A stretch of 64,000 nt of DNA. It comes from Ruania zhangjianzhongii. Its GTDB lineage: Bacteria; Actinomycetota; Actinomycetes; Actinomycetales; Beutenbergiaceae. The translations under genes and the position numbers were made by a program. Under the pieces are notes generated by a model. The model was not told the DNA's origin, did no database searches, and saw only the letters and a list, made by a program, of their open reading frames with translations. Location: contig NZ_CP042828.1 of NCBI RefSeq assembly GCF_008000995.1, forward strand, positions 620,001-684,000, in the 5' to 3' direction. Below are positions 50,196 to 59,150 of the stretch, piece by piece. How positions within the stretch are numbered: the stretch's first letter is position 1; each line of letters starts with the position of its first letter.

Positions 50196-51626
50196 ATGGA
50201 CACCCTCGATCTGTCCCGGCTGCAGTTCGCCGTGGTGACGATCTACCACTACTTCTTCGTGCCGATGTCGATCGCCCTGGCGGCCCTGACCGCCGGGTTG
50301 CAGACCGCCTGGCGGCGCACCGGCAAGCAGCGCTACCGGGATTTGACGATGCTGGTGGGCAAGCTGCTGATGGCGACCTTCGCCGTCGGGATCGTCACCG
50401 GACTGGTCCAGGAGTTCCAGTTCGGCCTGTCCTGGAGCGAGTTCGCCCGCTTCTACGGGGACGTGTTCGGACCCACGCTGGCGATCGAGGGGATGCTGGC
50501 GTTTTTCCTCGAGGCCACCTTCCTCGGCCTGTGGTTCTTCGGCTGGGACCGGCTGAGCCCACGACTCCACCTGGCCACGATCTGGATCGTCTCGATCGGG
50601 ACGGTGATCTCGGCCTTCGTGATCTTGGCCGCCAACTCCTTCATGCAGAACCCGGTGGCCTATGACATCGATCCGGAGACCGGGCGGGCCCGGTTGGAGA
50701 ACTTCAGCGACCTCCTGCTCAACCCGGTGAATCTCGCCGCCTTCCCGCACACTATCGCCGGAGCGGCGATGACCGGTGGTGCGCTGCTGCTGACGATCGG
50801 GGCCTGGCGGGCCTGGCGCTCCCCGGGCGCACTCACCCACCGCGACCATCACTCCTGGCGGCTGCTGGCCCGGCTCGGCGCCTGGGTCAGTCTCGTTGCC
50901 GGGGTGGCGGTAGCGATCACCGGTGATCACCTCGGCAAGGTGATCACCCAGGTGCAGCCGATGAAGATGGCTGCAGCCGAAGCCCTCTACCGCACCGAGT
51001 CCGGCGCCCCGTTCTCCATCTTCGCCCTCGGCGGGGCCGATGGCGGTGAGCCCTTCTTCAGCCTGGACATCCCCTACCTGCTGTCCATCCTGGCCATCGG
51101 TGACCCGACCGCCACGGTGCTCGGCATCGACGACCTGCAGGCGCAGTACGTGGAGCTGTACGGCCCCGGCAACTACGTCCCGTGGATACCGGTGGCCTAC
51201 TGGAGCTTCCGGCTGATGATCGGGGCCGGCATGCTCGTCGCCGCGATCGCTGCACTGGTGCTGTGGCGCACCCGCAAGATGCGGCCGTTGGACCGCTCCG
51301 GCCGGGTGGGTCGGCTGCTGCTGGCCAGCCTTCCCGTGCTCCCGCTGCTGCCACTGGCCGCCAACACCTTCGGCTGGATCTTCACCGAGACCGCCCGACA
51401 ACCCTGGTTGGCCTTCGGCCTGTTCTTCACCGCCGACGGCGTCTCACCAGGTCTGACCGAGGCGGAAGTGCTCGCCTCCCTGCTCGCCTTCACGGTGCTT
51501 TACGGGATCCTCGCCGTGATCTGGACCCGGCTGATACTCCACCTCGCCCGCCAGGACCTGAGCCCGGACCCGGACGCGCCGGCATCCGACAGCCGCGATC
51601 ACGCCACCAGCGCACCGTCCTACTAG
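50196..51626 (+). CDS. cydA: Cytochrome bd ubiquinol/menaquinol oxidase subunit I
   Basis: 476 residues from ATG 50196, behind AGGAGG. Terminal oxidase with high oxygen affinity, in the cell membrane. Haem ligand His in YHYFFVPMSI and later His/Met residues are present, as are QEFQFGLSWSEFARFYGDVF, FLEATFLGLWFFGWDRL and the short actinobacterial-type Q loop. The block usually written GRQPW is TARQPW here. First gene of cydAB-cydDC and divergent from blaI. Confidence 0.95.
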   Translation: MDTLDLSRLQFAVVTIYHYFFVPMSIALAALTAGLQTAWRRTGKQRYRDLTMLVGKLLMATFAVGIVTGLVQEFQFGLSWSEFARFYGDVFGPTLAIEGMLAFFLEATFLGLWFFGWDRLSPRLHLATIWIVSIGTVISAFVILAANSFMQNPVAYDIDPETGRARLENFSDLLLNPVNLAAFPHTIAGAAMTGGALLLTIGAWRAWRSPGALTHRDHHSWRLLARLGAWVSLVAGVAVAITGDHLGKVITQVQPMKMAAAEALYRTESGAPFSIFALGGADGGEPFFSLDIPYLLSILAIGDPTATVLGIDDLQAQYVELYGPGNYVPWIPVAYWSFRLMIGAGMLVAAIAALVLWRTRKMRPLDRSGRVGRLLLASLPVLPLLPLAANTFGWIFTETARQPWLAFGLFFTADGVSPGLTEAEVLASLLAFTVLYGILAVIWTRLILHLARQDLSPDPDAPASDSRDHATSAPSY

Positions 51627-51639
51627 TAAGGAGTCTGCG

Positions 51640-52638
51640 ATGGACCTCGCCACCGTCTGGTTCGCCCTGATCGCCTTGTGCTGGGTGCTGTTCTTCGTCC
51701 TGGAGGGGTTCGACTTCGGCGTCGGGATGCTGGCGCCGATCCTCGGCCGGGGCAGCGACCAGCGTGGGGCGGCAGTGCGCACCATCGGCCCGGTGTGGGA
51801 CGGTAATGAGGTCTGGCTGGTGGCAGCGATCGGGGTGATGTTCGCGGCCTTCCCAGACTGGTACGCCGCCCTGCTCTCTGGCTTGTATCTACCGTTCGTG
51901 CTGATCCTGCTTGCCCTGGCGGTGCGCGGGATCGCCCTGGAGTTTCGGGGGAAGAAGGACGACGGCGGATGGCGGCGCCGTTGTGACCTCGCCCTGGCGG
52001 GCAGCTCACTCGCCGCTGCGGCGCTGTTCGGGGCGGTCTTCGGCGCCTTCGCCGGTGGGCTGCCGCTCGGGGCTGACGGCGAGGTTGCGGCCAGCGGGGG
52101 AGCGCTCGCCCGGTCCTTGGCCGGGCTGGGCAGTCCGGCCGCGCTGCTCGGTGCCGTCACCGGGGTGCTGCTGGCCGGGCTGCTGGGGTCGACCTACCTG
52201 GGCCTGCGCACCACCGGACCGGTGCGCGACCGTGCCCGGGCCGTGGCCCCGGTGCTGGCAGCAGTGCTGATCGTGCTGGCGGGCGTGGCGGCGCTGTTCG
52301 GGCCGCTGTCGATCGGCGGCCTCGCGCTGGTGATCGTTGCCCTGGCGGGCGTCGCGGTGCTGGCCCGGGCCGGCCGGGAGGCGCTGGCGTTCGCGGTGAC
52401 CGCCCTGGTGATGGCAGCGGTGACCGTGGCGATCCTGGTGGCGGACTTCCCGGTGCTGCTGGCCAGCAGCCTGGACCCGGCGTGGTCGGTCACGCTCGCA
52501 GGCGCCGCCGCCAGCCCGATGGCGCTGCGCACGATCAGCATCGCCGGAATCGTGGTGTTGCCCGGGGTGATCGCCTATCAGGCCTTCGCCTACTGGGTGT
52601 TCCGCAAGCGGGTGGCCAGTGAACCGGTGCCGACATGA
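51640..52638 (+). CDS. cydB: Cytochrome bd oxidase subunit II
   Basis: 332 residues from ATG 51640, behind AAGGAG and 13 bases after cydA. Eight or more membrane helices. The N-terminus WFALIALCWVLFFVLEGFDF and GPVWDGNEVWLVAAIGVMFA are characteristic of CydB. It assembles with CydA. Overlaps the next gene by four bases. Confidence 0.95.
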   Translation: MDLATVWFALIALCWVLFFVLEGFDFGVGMLAPILGRGSDQRGAAVRTIGPVWDGNEVWLVAAIGVMFAAFPDWYAALLSGLYLPFVLILLALAVRGIALEFRGKKDDGGWRRRCDLALAGSSLAAAALFGAVFGAFAGGLPLGADGEVAASGGALARSLAGLGSPAALLGAVTGVLLAGLLGSTYLGLRTTGPVRDRARAVAPVLAAVLIVLAGVAALFGPLSIGGLALVIVALAGVAVLARAGREALAFAVTALVMAAVTVAILVADFPVLLASSLDPAWSVTLAGAAASPMALRTISIAGIVVLPGVIAYQAFAYWVFRKRVASEPVPT

Positions 52639-55600
52639 CTGGCTCGGCAGCCGACCGAGCCGGCAAAGGCCCCGTCGACCTGCGCCTGCTCCGGCTGGCG
52701 GCCCGGCACCGCGGGCAGCTGGTCTGGCTGATCACCCTGTCGGTGACGTACGCCCTGACCATGGTGGCGACCGCCTTGGCAGGCGCCTACGCCGTCGTGC
52801 TGATCCTGCATGGCGGCCCCTGGCCGACTGCACTGCTCGCCCTCGGTGGGGCACTGCTGGTGCGGGCCCTCGTGCTGCGGCTGCGGCCGCTGGCCGCGCA
52901 CCGGATCGCCACCAGCGTCATCACCACTGCCCGGACGGAGGCGCTGAACACCGTGGCGCGGCAGGGGCCGGCCTGGGTGGCCAGCCGCGGTGCCCGACCG
53001 GAGCCGGTCGACGTGGCCGGCCTGCTCGCCACCGGGCTGGACCCGCTCCGCCCGTGGTTCTCCGCCTACCTGCCGAGCCTGGTGGTGGCGGTGGTGCTGC
53101 CGCCGTCCGTCCTGGTGCTGATGGCATGGCTGGATCTGTCCTCGATGCTGGTGGTAGCGCTGACCCTGCCGCTGGTGCCCGTCTTCGGCGCACTCGTCGG
53201 CTGGGCCACCCAGCGCCGGGCGAAGGCGCAGTACGACCGGGGCGGGAACCTGGCCGGGCACTTCCTGGACGTGGTCCGCGGTCTGGCCACCCTGAAGCTG
53301 GTCGACCGCGCCGAGCGGCAGGTGGAGGGGGTGCGGGAGAGCTCCAGCCAGTACGCCCGGTCCACCACCCGGGTGCTGTCGGTGGCGTTCCTGTCCTCCA
53401 CGGCACTGGACCTGGTCGCCACCCTCTCCGTGGGCCTGGTGGCAGTGGGTGCCGGGGTGCGACTGGCCGGGGGAGAGATGCTGCTCTGGCCGGCGCTGGC
53501 GGTGATCCTGCTCGCGCCCGAGGCCTACCGGCCGTTGCGCGAGGCCGGCGCGCAGTTCCACGAGTCCGCCCAGGCCAGCGCCGTGATGGATCAGCTGGAG
53601 GCATTCGCCGGCCACGCGGCCGAACCGGAGTCTGCCGGCCAGCCGGCCGCGCCGGTTGGTGCCCGCGGTCTGCAGGTGAGGTATCCAGGCCGGAGTACCC
53701 GGTTGTCGTTACCCGATCTCGAGATCAGCCCTGGGGAGCTGGTGGTGCTGTCCGGCCCCTCCGGCACCGGCAAGACCACGTTGTTGCGGGTGCTCGCCGG
53801 CGCCCAGCTCGCTGACTCCGGTGACGCCTGGGCGCCGGACGCCCAGTACGTCCCGCAGCGCCCAGCGCTGCCGCTCGCCCGTACGGCGGGTGAGGCGCTC
53901 GCCGTCGAACCAGGCCGAGAAGGCGACGCGGAGCGGGTGCTGGCGGGACTGGGTCTGCCGATCGAGTCCCTCGTGCAGGGCTTGGCCACACCGTTGGGCG
54001 ACGACGGCGCCGGACTGTCGGCCGGGCAACGGCACCGGCTCGCGCTCGCCCGCGCCATCCTGGCCGCCACTGGGCCGGATGCGCCCAGCACCCCGGTGCT
54101 GCTGCTCGACGAACCCACCGCGCACCTCGACGCCGACACCGAGGCGGCAGTGGTGTCCTTCCTGCGCGAGCTGGCTGACCAAGGGATCACCGTCCTCGCC
54201 GCCGCCCACCGCAGCCAGCTGCTCACCGTGGCCGACCGCACCATCGATATCGCTGCGCAGTCTCCGACGGGTCCCTCTGAGGGTGCACTAGGGCCTGCCG
54301 GTCCCGGCGGCGCTTACCCGGCTGGCGCAGCAGTGAACCGGGGCCGCCCCGCCCCCGATGATCAAGTGCGCTCGCGCAGCCGACCGCAACTGCTGGCCCG
54401 TACCCGCCGGTGGTGGTCGGGGCTCACGCCGCGCACCCGGTTCCTTCTCGCGGCGGCGGCCGGGGCCGCCTCGATGCTCTCCGGCATCGGGCTGACCGTG
54501 GCGGCCAGCTGGCTGATCGTCCGGGCCGAGTCCCAGCCGCCGATCCTCACCCTCTCGATCGCCGTGGTCGCCGTGCGCGCCTTCGCCCTCACCCGGCCGC
54601 TGCTGGGCTACGCCCAGCGTCTTGCCGCGCACGACGGCGGTCTGTCGCTGTTGGCAGCATGGCGTTCCCAGGTCGTGGCCGACCTTGTGCCGCGGGTGCC
54701 CGGCCGATTGACCGAACGGCGCGGCCGGCTGCTTGGGCGCGTGCTGCAGGATGTCGACCAACGCCTGTCCGGTGTGGTGGCCGGTGCGGTGCCGCTGGCT
54801 GCGGCCGTCCTCACCCTGGCGGTGGTAGCTGGCTGGCTGGCGTGGCTGGCGCCGGTGGCCCTGGTGCCGTTGCTGGCGGCACTCGCCCTGGCCGGGGTGC
54901 TGGTGCCCGGTTGGGCAGTGCGCGCCGATGCGCGCAGCGCCGCAGCTCGTGACCAGGCGCAGAGCGAGCTGCACGACGGACTGGTCGGGGCCGTGGAGAG
55001 CGCAGACGAGCTCGCCGGGCCACGCGGCCGGCAGCTGCGGGCGGTGCTGGACCAGCGCGGGGGCCGGCTGGAGCAGACCGAGGCGGCCGCGGCCCGGACC
55101 GACGGCTGGAGCAGCGCCGCCGGCGAGATCGGCACCGGGTTGTTGGTGCTCGGGGCCAGTGTGCTCGCGGCGGTCGCGTGGAGTGCTGGGACCCTGAGCG
55201 CCGAGCTGGCCGGCATCCTGGTGCTCGGCGCGCTGGTGGTCAGTGAACCGGTGCAGGCCATCCTGCCGGCAGTGCGCGAAGCCGCTGCGGGCCGGCGCGC
55301 CCGCCACCGCCTCGAGGATCTTCGCGCGACGCCGCCTGCTGGGCCCGCCTCCGTGGGAGCCGGTACCGAGCACCGCCCAGCAATTCCCGATCCCGCACCG
55401 GACCGGTCCGGACTGGTCCTCGATGAGGTGGTCGCCGCCTGGGGCGAGGTCGCCCCGGTACGGGGGCTGAGCCTGCAGGTCCAGCCGGGCGAGGCGGTGC
55501 TCATCGAGGGTGAGTCCGGCTCCGGAAAGTCCACGCTGGCTGCCGCGATCACTGGTCTGCTGCCAGTCCGGGCGGGCCAGATCACCCTGCATGGTCGACC

Positions 55601-56108
55601 GATCGATGCGGTACCGGGCCAGCAGTGGCGAGAATCGGTGGGCTTGGCCGGCGACCTGGACCACGTCTTCGCCAGCACCGTGCGCCAGAACCTGCTCCTC
55701 GCCCACCCGCAGGCCAGCGACCGAGACCTCGAAGCGGCCCTGACCGCCGCACAGCTCGGGCCCTGGCTGCGCGGGCTGAGCGCGGGCCTGGATACCTGGC
55801 TGGACTCTGGCGGGCGGGTGCTCTCCGGCGGCGAGCGCCGGCGCCTGGTGCTGGCTCGCGCTCTGCTGCGTCAGCCAGAGGTGCTCATCCTGGATGAGCC
55901 TACGGAAGGGCTCGATGCCGAGACCGCGCAGCGACTGCTCTCCGTGCTGCTGGCCCGGGCCGGCGCTCGCGGGCAGATGCTGGTGATCTTCAGTCACCGG
56001 CTGGAAGGGCTGGACCAGGTGCACCGGCGCTACCGGCTGCGGGACGGGCAGCTGCTGGGTTCCCTGGCTGGGGTGTCAGGAGCCGGTGGCCGAACGACTA
56101 CGTGCTGA
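52635..56108 (+). CDS. cydDC: Fused CydD-CydC thiol-reductant ABC exporter
   Basis: 1157 residues, twice the usual size: CydD (about 1-560) and CydC (about 590-1157) in one chain. Exports glutathione- or cysteine-like thiols needed for cytochrome bd assembly. Each half has six membrane helices and an ABC domain: Walker A SGPSGTGKTT (about 372) with LSAGQRHRLALARA (about 461) and LLLDEPTAHLD; then EGESGSGKST (about 958) with LSGGERRRLVLARA (about 1062) and LILDEPTEGLD. The linker between halves is Pro/Gly-rich. Overlaps cydB by four bases and the convergent PIN gene by 11. Confidence 0.92.
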   Translation: MTGSAADRAGKGPVDLRLLRLAARHRGQLVWLITLSVTYALTMVATALAGAYAVVLILHGGPWPTALLALGGALLVRALVLRLRPLAAHRIATSVITTARTEALNTVARQGPAWVASRGARPEPVDVAGLLATGLDPLRPWFSAYLPSLVVAVVLPPSVLVLMAWLDLSSMLVVALTLPLVPVFGALVGWATQRRAKAQYDRGGNLAGHFLDVVRGLATLKLVDRAERQVEGVRESSSQYARSTTRVLSVAFLSSTALDLVATLSVGLVAVGAGVRLAGGEMLLWPALAVILLAPEAYRPLREAGAQFHESAQASAVMDQLEAFAGHAAEPESAGQPAAPVGARGLQVRYPGRSTRLSLPDLEISPGELVVLSGPSGTGKTTLLRVLAGAQLADSGDAWAPDAQYVPQRPALPLARTAGEALAVEPGREGDAERVLAGLGLPIESLVQGLATPLGDDGAGLSAGQRHRLALARAILAATGPDAPSTPVLLLDEPTAHLDADTEAAVVSFLRELADQGITVLAAAHRSQLLTVADRTIDIAAQSPTGPSEGALGPAGPGGAYPAGAAVNRGRPAPDDQVRSRSRPQLLARTRRWWSGLTPRTRFLLAAAAGAASMLSGIGLTVAASWLIVRAESQPPILTLSIAVVAVRAFALTRPLLGYAQRLAAHDGGLSLLAAWRSQVVADLVPRVPGRLTERRGRLLGRVLQDVDQRLSGVVAGAVPLAAAVLTLAVVAGWLAWLAPVALVPLLAALALAGVLVPGWAVRADARSAAARDQAQSELHDGLVGAVESADELAGPRGRQLRAVLDQRGGRLEQTEAAAARTDGWSSAAGEIGTGLLVLGASVLAAVAWSAGTLSAELAGILVLGALVVSEPVQAILPAVREAAAGRRARHRLEDLRATPPAGPASVGAGTEHRPAIPDPAPDRSGLVLDEVVAAWGEVAPVRGLSLQVQPGEAVLIEGESGSGKSTLAAAITGLLPVRAGQITLHGRPIDAVPGQQWRESVGLAGDLDHVFASTVRQNLLLAHPQASDRDLEAALTAAQLGPWLRGLSAGLDTWLDSGGRVLSGGERRRLVLARALLRQPEVLILDEPTEGLDAETAQRLLSVLLARAGARGQMLVIFSHRLEGLDQVHRRYRLRDGQLLGSLAGVSGAGGRTTTC

Positions 56109-56502
56109 CCAGGCGGGCGCTGACGCCCGGAAGTTCGGCGAATTGCGCGCGTTCGTCGGTGGTGACCACGATCCGGTTCGTGGCGCATGCAGTGGCGGCG
56201 ATGATCAGGTCGTGCGCTCCCCGCTTGCGGCCGGTCTGCTGAACATGGGCGAGCAGCGTGGCGTGGTGGGTCACGACGTCCTGGTCATAGTCGTGCACCG
56301 GGAGCACCTGCAGCACCTCGTCGAGGAACGCGCGCTGGGCGACGGAACGAGCGCGGTCGGCATCGAGCAGGGTGCCGGCAAGATACTCCGCCACGGCAAG
56401 GGCCGGCAGCGCCACGTCGTCCGTGTCGGCGAGTGCGGTGACATCAAGCTGTCCACGTACCCCCGCAATGATCACGCCGGTGTCCAGGATCAGTCGTGCC
56501 AC
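56098..56502 (-). CDS. vapC: PIN-domain toxin (VapC-like)
   Basis: 134 residues. PIN-domain ribonuclease toxin: the acidic active-site residues appear in LILDTGVII (Asp), AVAEYLAGTL (Glu), GAHDLIIAATA (Asp) and VTTDERAQF (Asp). The length is normal. The start overlaps the antitoxin gene by 13 bases, and the 3' end overlaps cydDC by 11 bases in the opposite direction. Probably cleaves tRNA or mRNA when the antitoxin is lost. Confidence 0.9.
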   Translation of the reverse strand: MARLILDTGVIIAGVRGQLDVTALADTDDVALPALAVAEYLAGTLLDADRARSVAQRAFLDEVLQVLPVHDYDQDVVTHHATLLAHVQQTGRKRGAHDLIIAATACATNRIVVTTDERAQFAELPGVSARLVST

Positions 56503-56756
56503 GGATCAGAGTCCAGATCGGCCGAGGCGGCCTCGCGGGCGGCCGCCACTCGGGTGGCGAGCGTGTCATCGAGGGCAGGGTTCCCGTGCCAGCGAGTGAA
56601 TACCTCACGAAGCGCGGCGCCGTTGGCCGCCGGCGCCGGCGCGATTGTGGCCACACGCTTTCCTGCGCGGGTGACGACGATGGTTTCGCCGTGCTCAGCG
56701 GAGTCCAGCACGGCCGAGAAGCTGCGGGAAGCTTCTGAAGCGGTGATCTCACGCAT
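56490..56756 (-). CDS. Phd/YefM-family antitoxin
   Basis: 88 residues from ATG 56756. The N-terminal Phd DNA-binding domain is clear: REITASEASRSFSAVLDSAE, then HGETIVVTRAGKRVATIAPA. The C-terminal acidic segment (ADLDSDPWHD) should occupy the PIN active site. It has no ribosome-binding site; the repeat at 56758-56776 and a TATTCT box directly upstream suggest an autoregulated, leaderless transcript. Confidence 0.9.
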   Translation of the reverse strand: MREITASEASRSFSAVLDSAEHGETIVVTRAGKRVATIAPAPAANGAALREVFTRWHGNPALDDTLATRVAAAREAASADLDSDPWHD

Positions 56757-56757
56757 A

Positions 56758-56776
56758 GAATCAGAATATCAGATTC
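56758..56776 (-). promoter_or_regulatory. Operator and -10 region of the Phd/PIN operon
   Basis: GAATCAGAATATCAGATTC: outer GAATC/GATTC arms are palindromic (14 of 19 positions overall). On the minus strand TATTCT (56768 to 56763) lies 6 bases before the ATG, placing transcription initiation at or near the start codon. Confidence 0.5.
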
Positions 56777-56808
56777 ACTGGCAGTGACTCGTTGAGCTGT
56801 CATCACGA

Positions 56809-56856
56809 ATCGTCACGCAGCGCTCGAACGCTGAAGGGCTACTGTCGCACCACTGA
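56809..56856 (+). pseudogene. 3' remnant of a SorC-type regulator gene
   Basis: Encodes IVTQRSNAEGLLSHH and a stop, nearly the same as the end of the SorC regulator at 48524 (VVTQRSNAEALLSRC). Nothing of the rest of the gene is visible upstream, where the toxin-antitoxin pair now lies. Confidence 0.5.
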
Positions 56857-57021
56857 CGAGCGGGCGCTACGAGCACCACTTCCTCAGAGCGTGAGTGGAG
56901 CATCGCGACAGCCGGCAAAGACGTTGTCCCCCGGATCGCTGGGGTCCTAGCCTCGTAGCGGCAAGTCCAGCAGGTAACGATATGTGGTCGGGGCGTCGCC
57001 CCGGCTGAGGGTGGGGCCCTT

Positions 57022-58275
57022 GTGCGTGTTCTGATCATGGCGTTCGGTACTCGTGGTGACATCCAGCCGTACGTGGCGCTGGGACGGGCGCTGCTCGACC
57101 GGGGGCACACGCCGACTCTGGCCATCCCGGAGGGATTCCGGGGTATGGCCGAGCAAGCGGGATTGCGCTTCTTCCCGGCGGGTTCGCGCATGCTCAAGAC
57201 GATCCGGACGGTGATGCCGGAAGTCTCTGGTGCCATGGACAGTCTGCGTGCTCTTGGCTCGATGCGCTCGGCGATGGTGGAGCATATGGGCGACCAGCGG
57301 TCGGCTGCTGAGGCGGTGCGCCCCGATGTCGTGGTGTATCACCCGAAGTGTCTGGCCGGCCCGCACCTGGCCGAGGCGCTCGAGGTGCCCGGTGTACTCT
57401 CGATCCCCCTGCCGTTCTATACACCGACCCGAGCATTTCCGGTCCCCTTCCTCGCCCGGTCGCTTGGCGGCCTGGGCAACCGCGGTTCGTACGGGTTCAC
57501 CCGTGCGGCGACCGTGATGTACGGAGGGATGATCAACGACCTGCGACGTGACCTCGGCTTGTCCAGGGCGAGGCGGCTGGCCGACCCGCTACGCGGACCG
57601 GGCGGTGATCCGGTGCACGTGCTGTACCCGTTCAGCCGGCACGTGGTCCCGGTGCCGGCTGACTATCCCTCCTCGGCCCATGTCACCGGCTATCTCTCTC
57701 CGCAAGCTGAGGACCGTTGGCAGCCCGATCGGCGGTTGGCCGACTTCCTGGAGGCAGGGCCTCCGCCGATCTACATCGGCTTCGGATCGATGGGCTTCGG
57801 GAAAGGGGCGGAGGAGCGGAGCGACGCTGTGCTGTCGGCGCTGACATCGGCCGGAGTCCGTGGAGTCGTCGCGACCGGGTGGGGCGGACTCACCGCACCG
57901 GACGCTCCGACCGACGACATTCTGATGCTCGACGCTGTGCCGCACGACTGGCTTTTTGATCACGTGGCTGCTGTGGTGCACCACGGCGGAGCCGGGACCA
58001 CAGCGGCGGGGCTGAGGGCTGGGCGCCCTACTCTGATCTGTCCGTTCCTCGGGGATCAGCCCTTCTGGGGTAAGCGAGTGCACGCCCTAGGTGCAGGTCC
58101 GGAGCCCCTGCCATCGAAGCGGATCGCCACAGGTCTGGCGAGCCGACTCAGGAAGTTGGTCAACGAGCCCAGCTACCGGTATCAGGCAGCAGCGGTCGGG
58201 AGACGAATCGGTGACGAGGATGCGGCCGGAGCTGCCGTCACTGTGCTGGAGCGAATCGCCGATCCCGTCGGATAA
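57022..58275 (+). CDS. UGT-type glycosyltransferase
   Basis: 417 residues from GTG 57022; ATG 57037 is possible. GT1 family, related to sterol and macrolide glycosyltransferases: N-terminal MAFGTRGDIQPYVALGRALL (acceptor-binding domain), PPPIYIGFGSMG at the domain junction, and the C-terminal nucleotide-sugar motif AVVHHGGAGTTAAGLRAGRP with PFLGDQPFWG. HGGAGT is the diphosphate-binding loop. No signal peptide. Transfers a sugar from a nucleotide donor to a lipid or small hydrophobic acceptor; donor and acceptor are not predictable. A single gene, convergent with gntR. Confidence 0.9.
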   Translation: MRVLIMAFGTRGDIQPYVALGRALLDRGHTPTLAIPEGFRGMAEQAGLRFFPAGSRMLKTIRTVMPEVSGAMDSLRALGSMRSAMVEHMGDQRSAAEAVRPDVVVYHPKCLAGPHLAEALEVPGVLSIPLPFYTPTRAFPVPFLARSLGGLGNRGSYGFTRAATVMYGGMINDLRRDLGLSRARRLADPLRGPGGDPVHVLYPFSRHVVPVPADYPSSAHVTGYLSPQAEDRWQPDRRLADFLEAGPPPIYIGFGSMGFGKGAEERSDAVLSALTSAGVRGVVATGWGGLTAPDAPTDDILMLDAVPHDWLFDHVAAVVHHGGAGTTAAGLRAGRPTLICPFLGDQPFWGKRVHALGAGPEPLPSKRIATGLASRLRKLVNEPSYRYQAAAVGRRIGDEDAAGAAVTVLERIADPVG

Positions 58276-58385
58276 CTGGCTCTAAGGCCGGTGACCCCTC
58301 GGGCTCACTGCGATCACCGGATCGTGGGGAACGCCGCGTACGTCGAGATTCAGGCATCTGTTTGGGTTGACGTGTCCGAGGTGGT

Positions 58386-59066
58386 TCACTGGCCCAGATT
58401 CTCCACCTTGGACCACACCTGGGTGACATGGTCGAGGAACAGGTCCGGAGTGGCCGGGTTCTTGTCCTTGAGCGCGTCTACCAATGGCTGATGGGTCAGT
58501 GCCACTTCTTCTAGATCGCTGTAGTAGAGCGGTTTGCTCTTGTCCGCGGAGTTGCGTACGCGAGCCTCGAGGAGCGGCCAGATCTTTTCGACCATCGGCC
58601 AAACCTTCGGCAATAGCTCGTTCTGTGACCGCCACCAGACGATTCGGTGGAACGCGATGTCCTGCTCCAACACCCGGGCGAGGTCACCTTCCTGGGCGGC
58701 CTGCAGCATCGCGTCTGCGATCTCCTGCAACTCACCGAGCACCGCATCATCTGCGCAGCTGAGGAGCTCCCGCGCCGCCAGTGGCTCCAGTGCCACGCGC
58801 ACGTGGTAGGCGTCGGCTGCATCTTTGGCCGAGATGCCCTCCACGAATGTGCCTCGACGCGGCTCGTATCGCGTCAGCCCGGATTCGGTCAGTTTCCGTA
58901 GACCATCGCGGACCGGCGCCTGACTGATGCCCATCCGTCGCGCCAGCTCGGATTCCACCAGGCGCTCGCCGGGCGCGAACTCACCCGCGAGTATCCGTTG
59001 GCGCAGCTGGGCATACACCTGGTCGGAGAGGAGTGTCGTCTCGACTCTCATCGGATCCATAGCCAC
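58386..59066 (-). CDS. GntR-family regulator (FadR/FCD subfamily)
   Basis: 226 residues from ATG 59066; internal ATG 59051 (MRVETTLL) is possible. The N-terminal winged helix is QVYAQLRQRILAGEFAPGER with LVESELARRMGISQAPVRDG and LRKLTESGL. The C-terminal FCD domain has metal-binding-type residues in DIAFHRIVW and a helical core (LEPLAARELLSCADDAVLGE). FCD proteins usually sense organic or sugar acids. Divergent from the RbsABC-type operon, which it should regulate. Confidence 0.9.
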   Translation of the reverse strand: MAMDPMRVETTLLSDQVYAQLRQRILAGEFAPGERLVESELARRMGISQAPVRDGLRKLTESGLTRYEPRRGTFVEGISAKDAADAYHVRVALEPLAARELLSCADDAVLGELQEIADAMLQAAQEGDLARVLEQDIAFHRIVWWRSQNELLPKVWPMVEKIWPLLEARVRNSADKSKPLYYSDLEEVALTHQPLVDALKDKNPATPDLFLDHVTQVWSKVENLGQ

Positions 59067-59085
59067 GGGCTGTCCCTTCGGTTGA

Positions 59086-59115
59086 TTGACAACTACGTTA
59101 CCAGCGGTCGATACT
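59086..59115 (+). promoter_or_regulatory. Promoter of the RbsABC-type operon
   Basis: TTGACA (59086-59091) and GATACT (59110-59115) are spaced by 18 bases. TTGATTGACAA (59083-59092... overlapping the -35) has TTG/CAA palindromic ends, a possible GntR half-site. Confidence 0.55.
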
Positions 59116-59150
59116 CGTTAGGCGATCATCGACAATCGATTGGAGCCATC

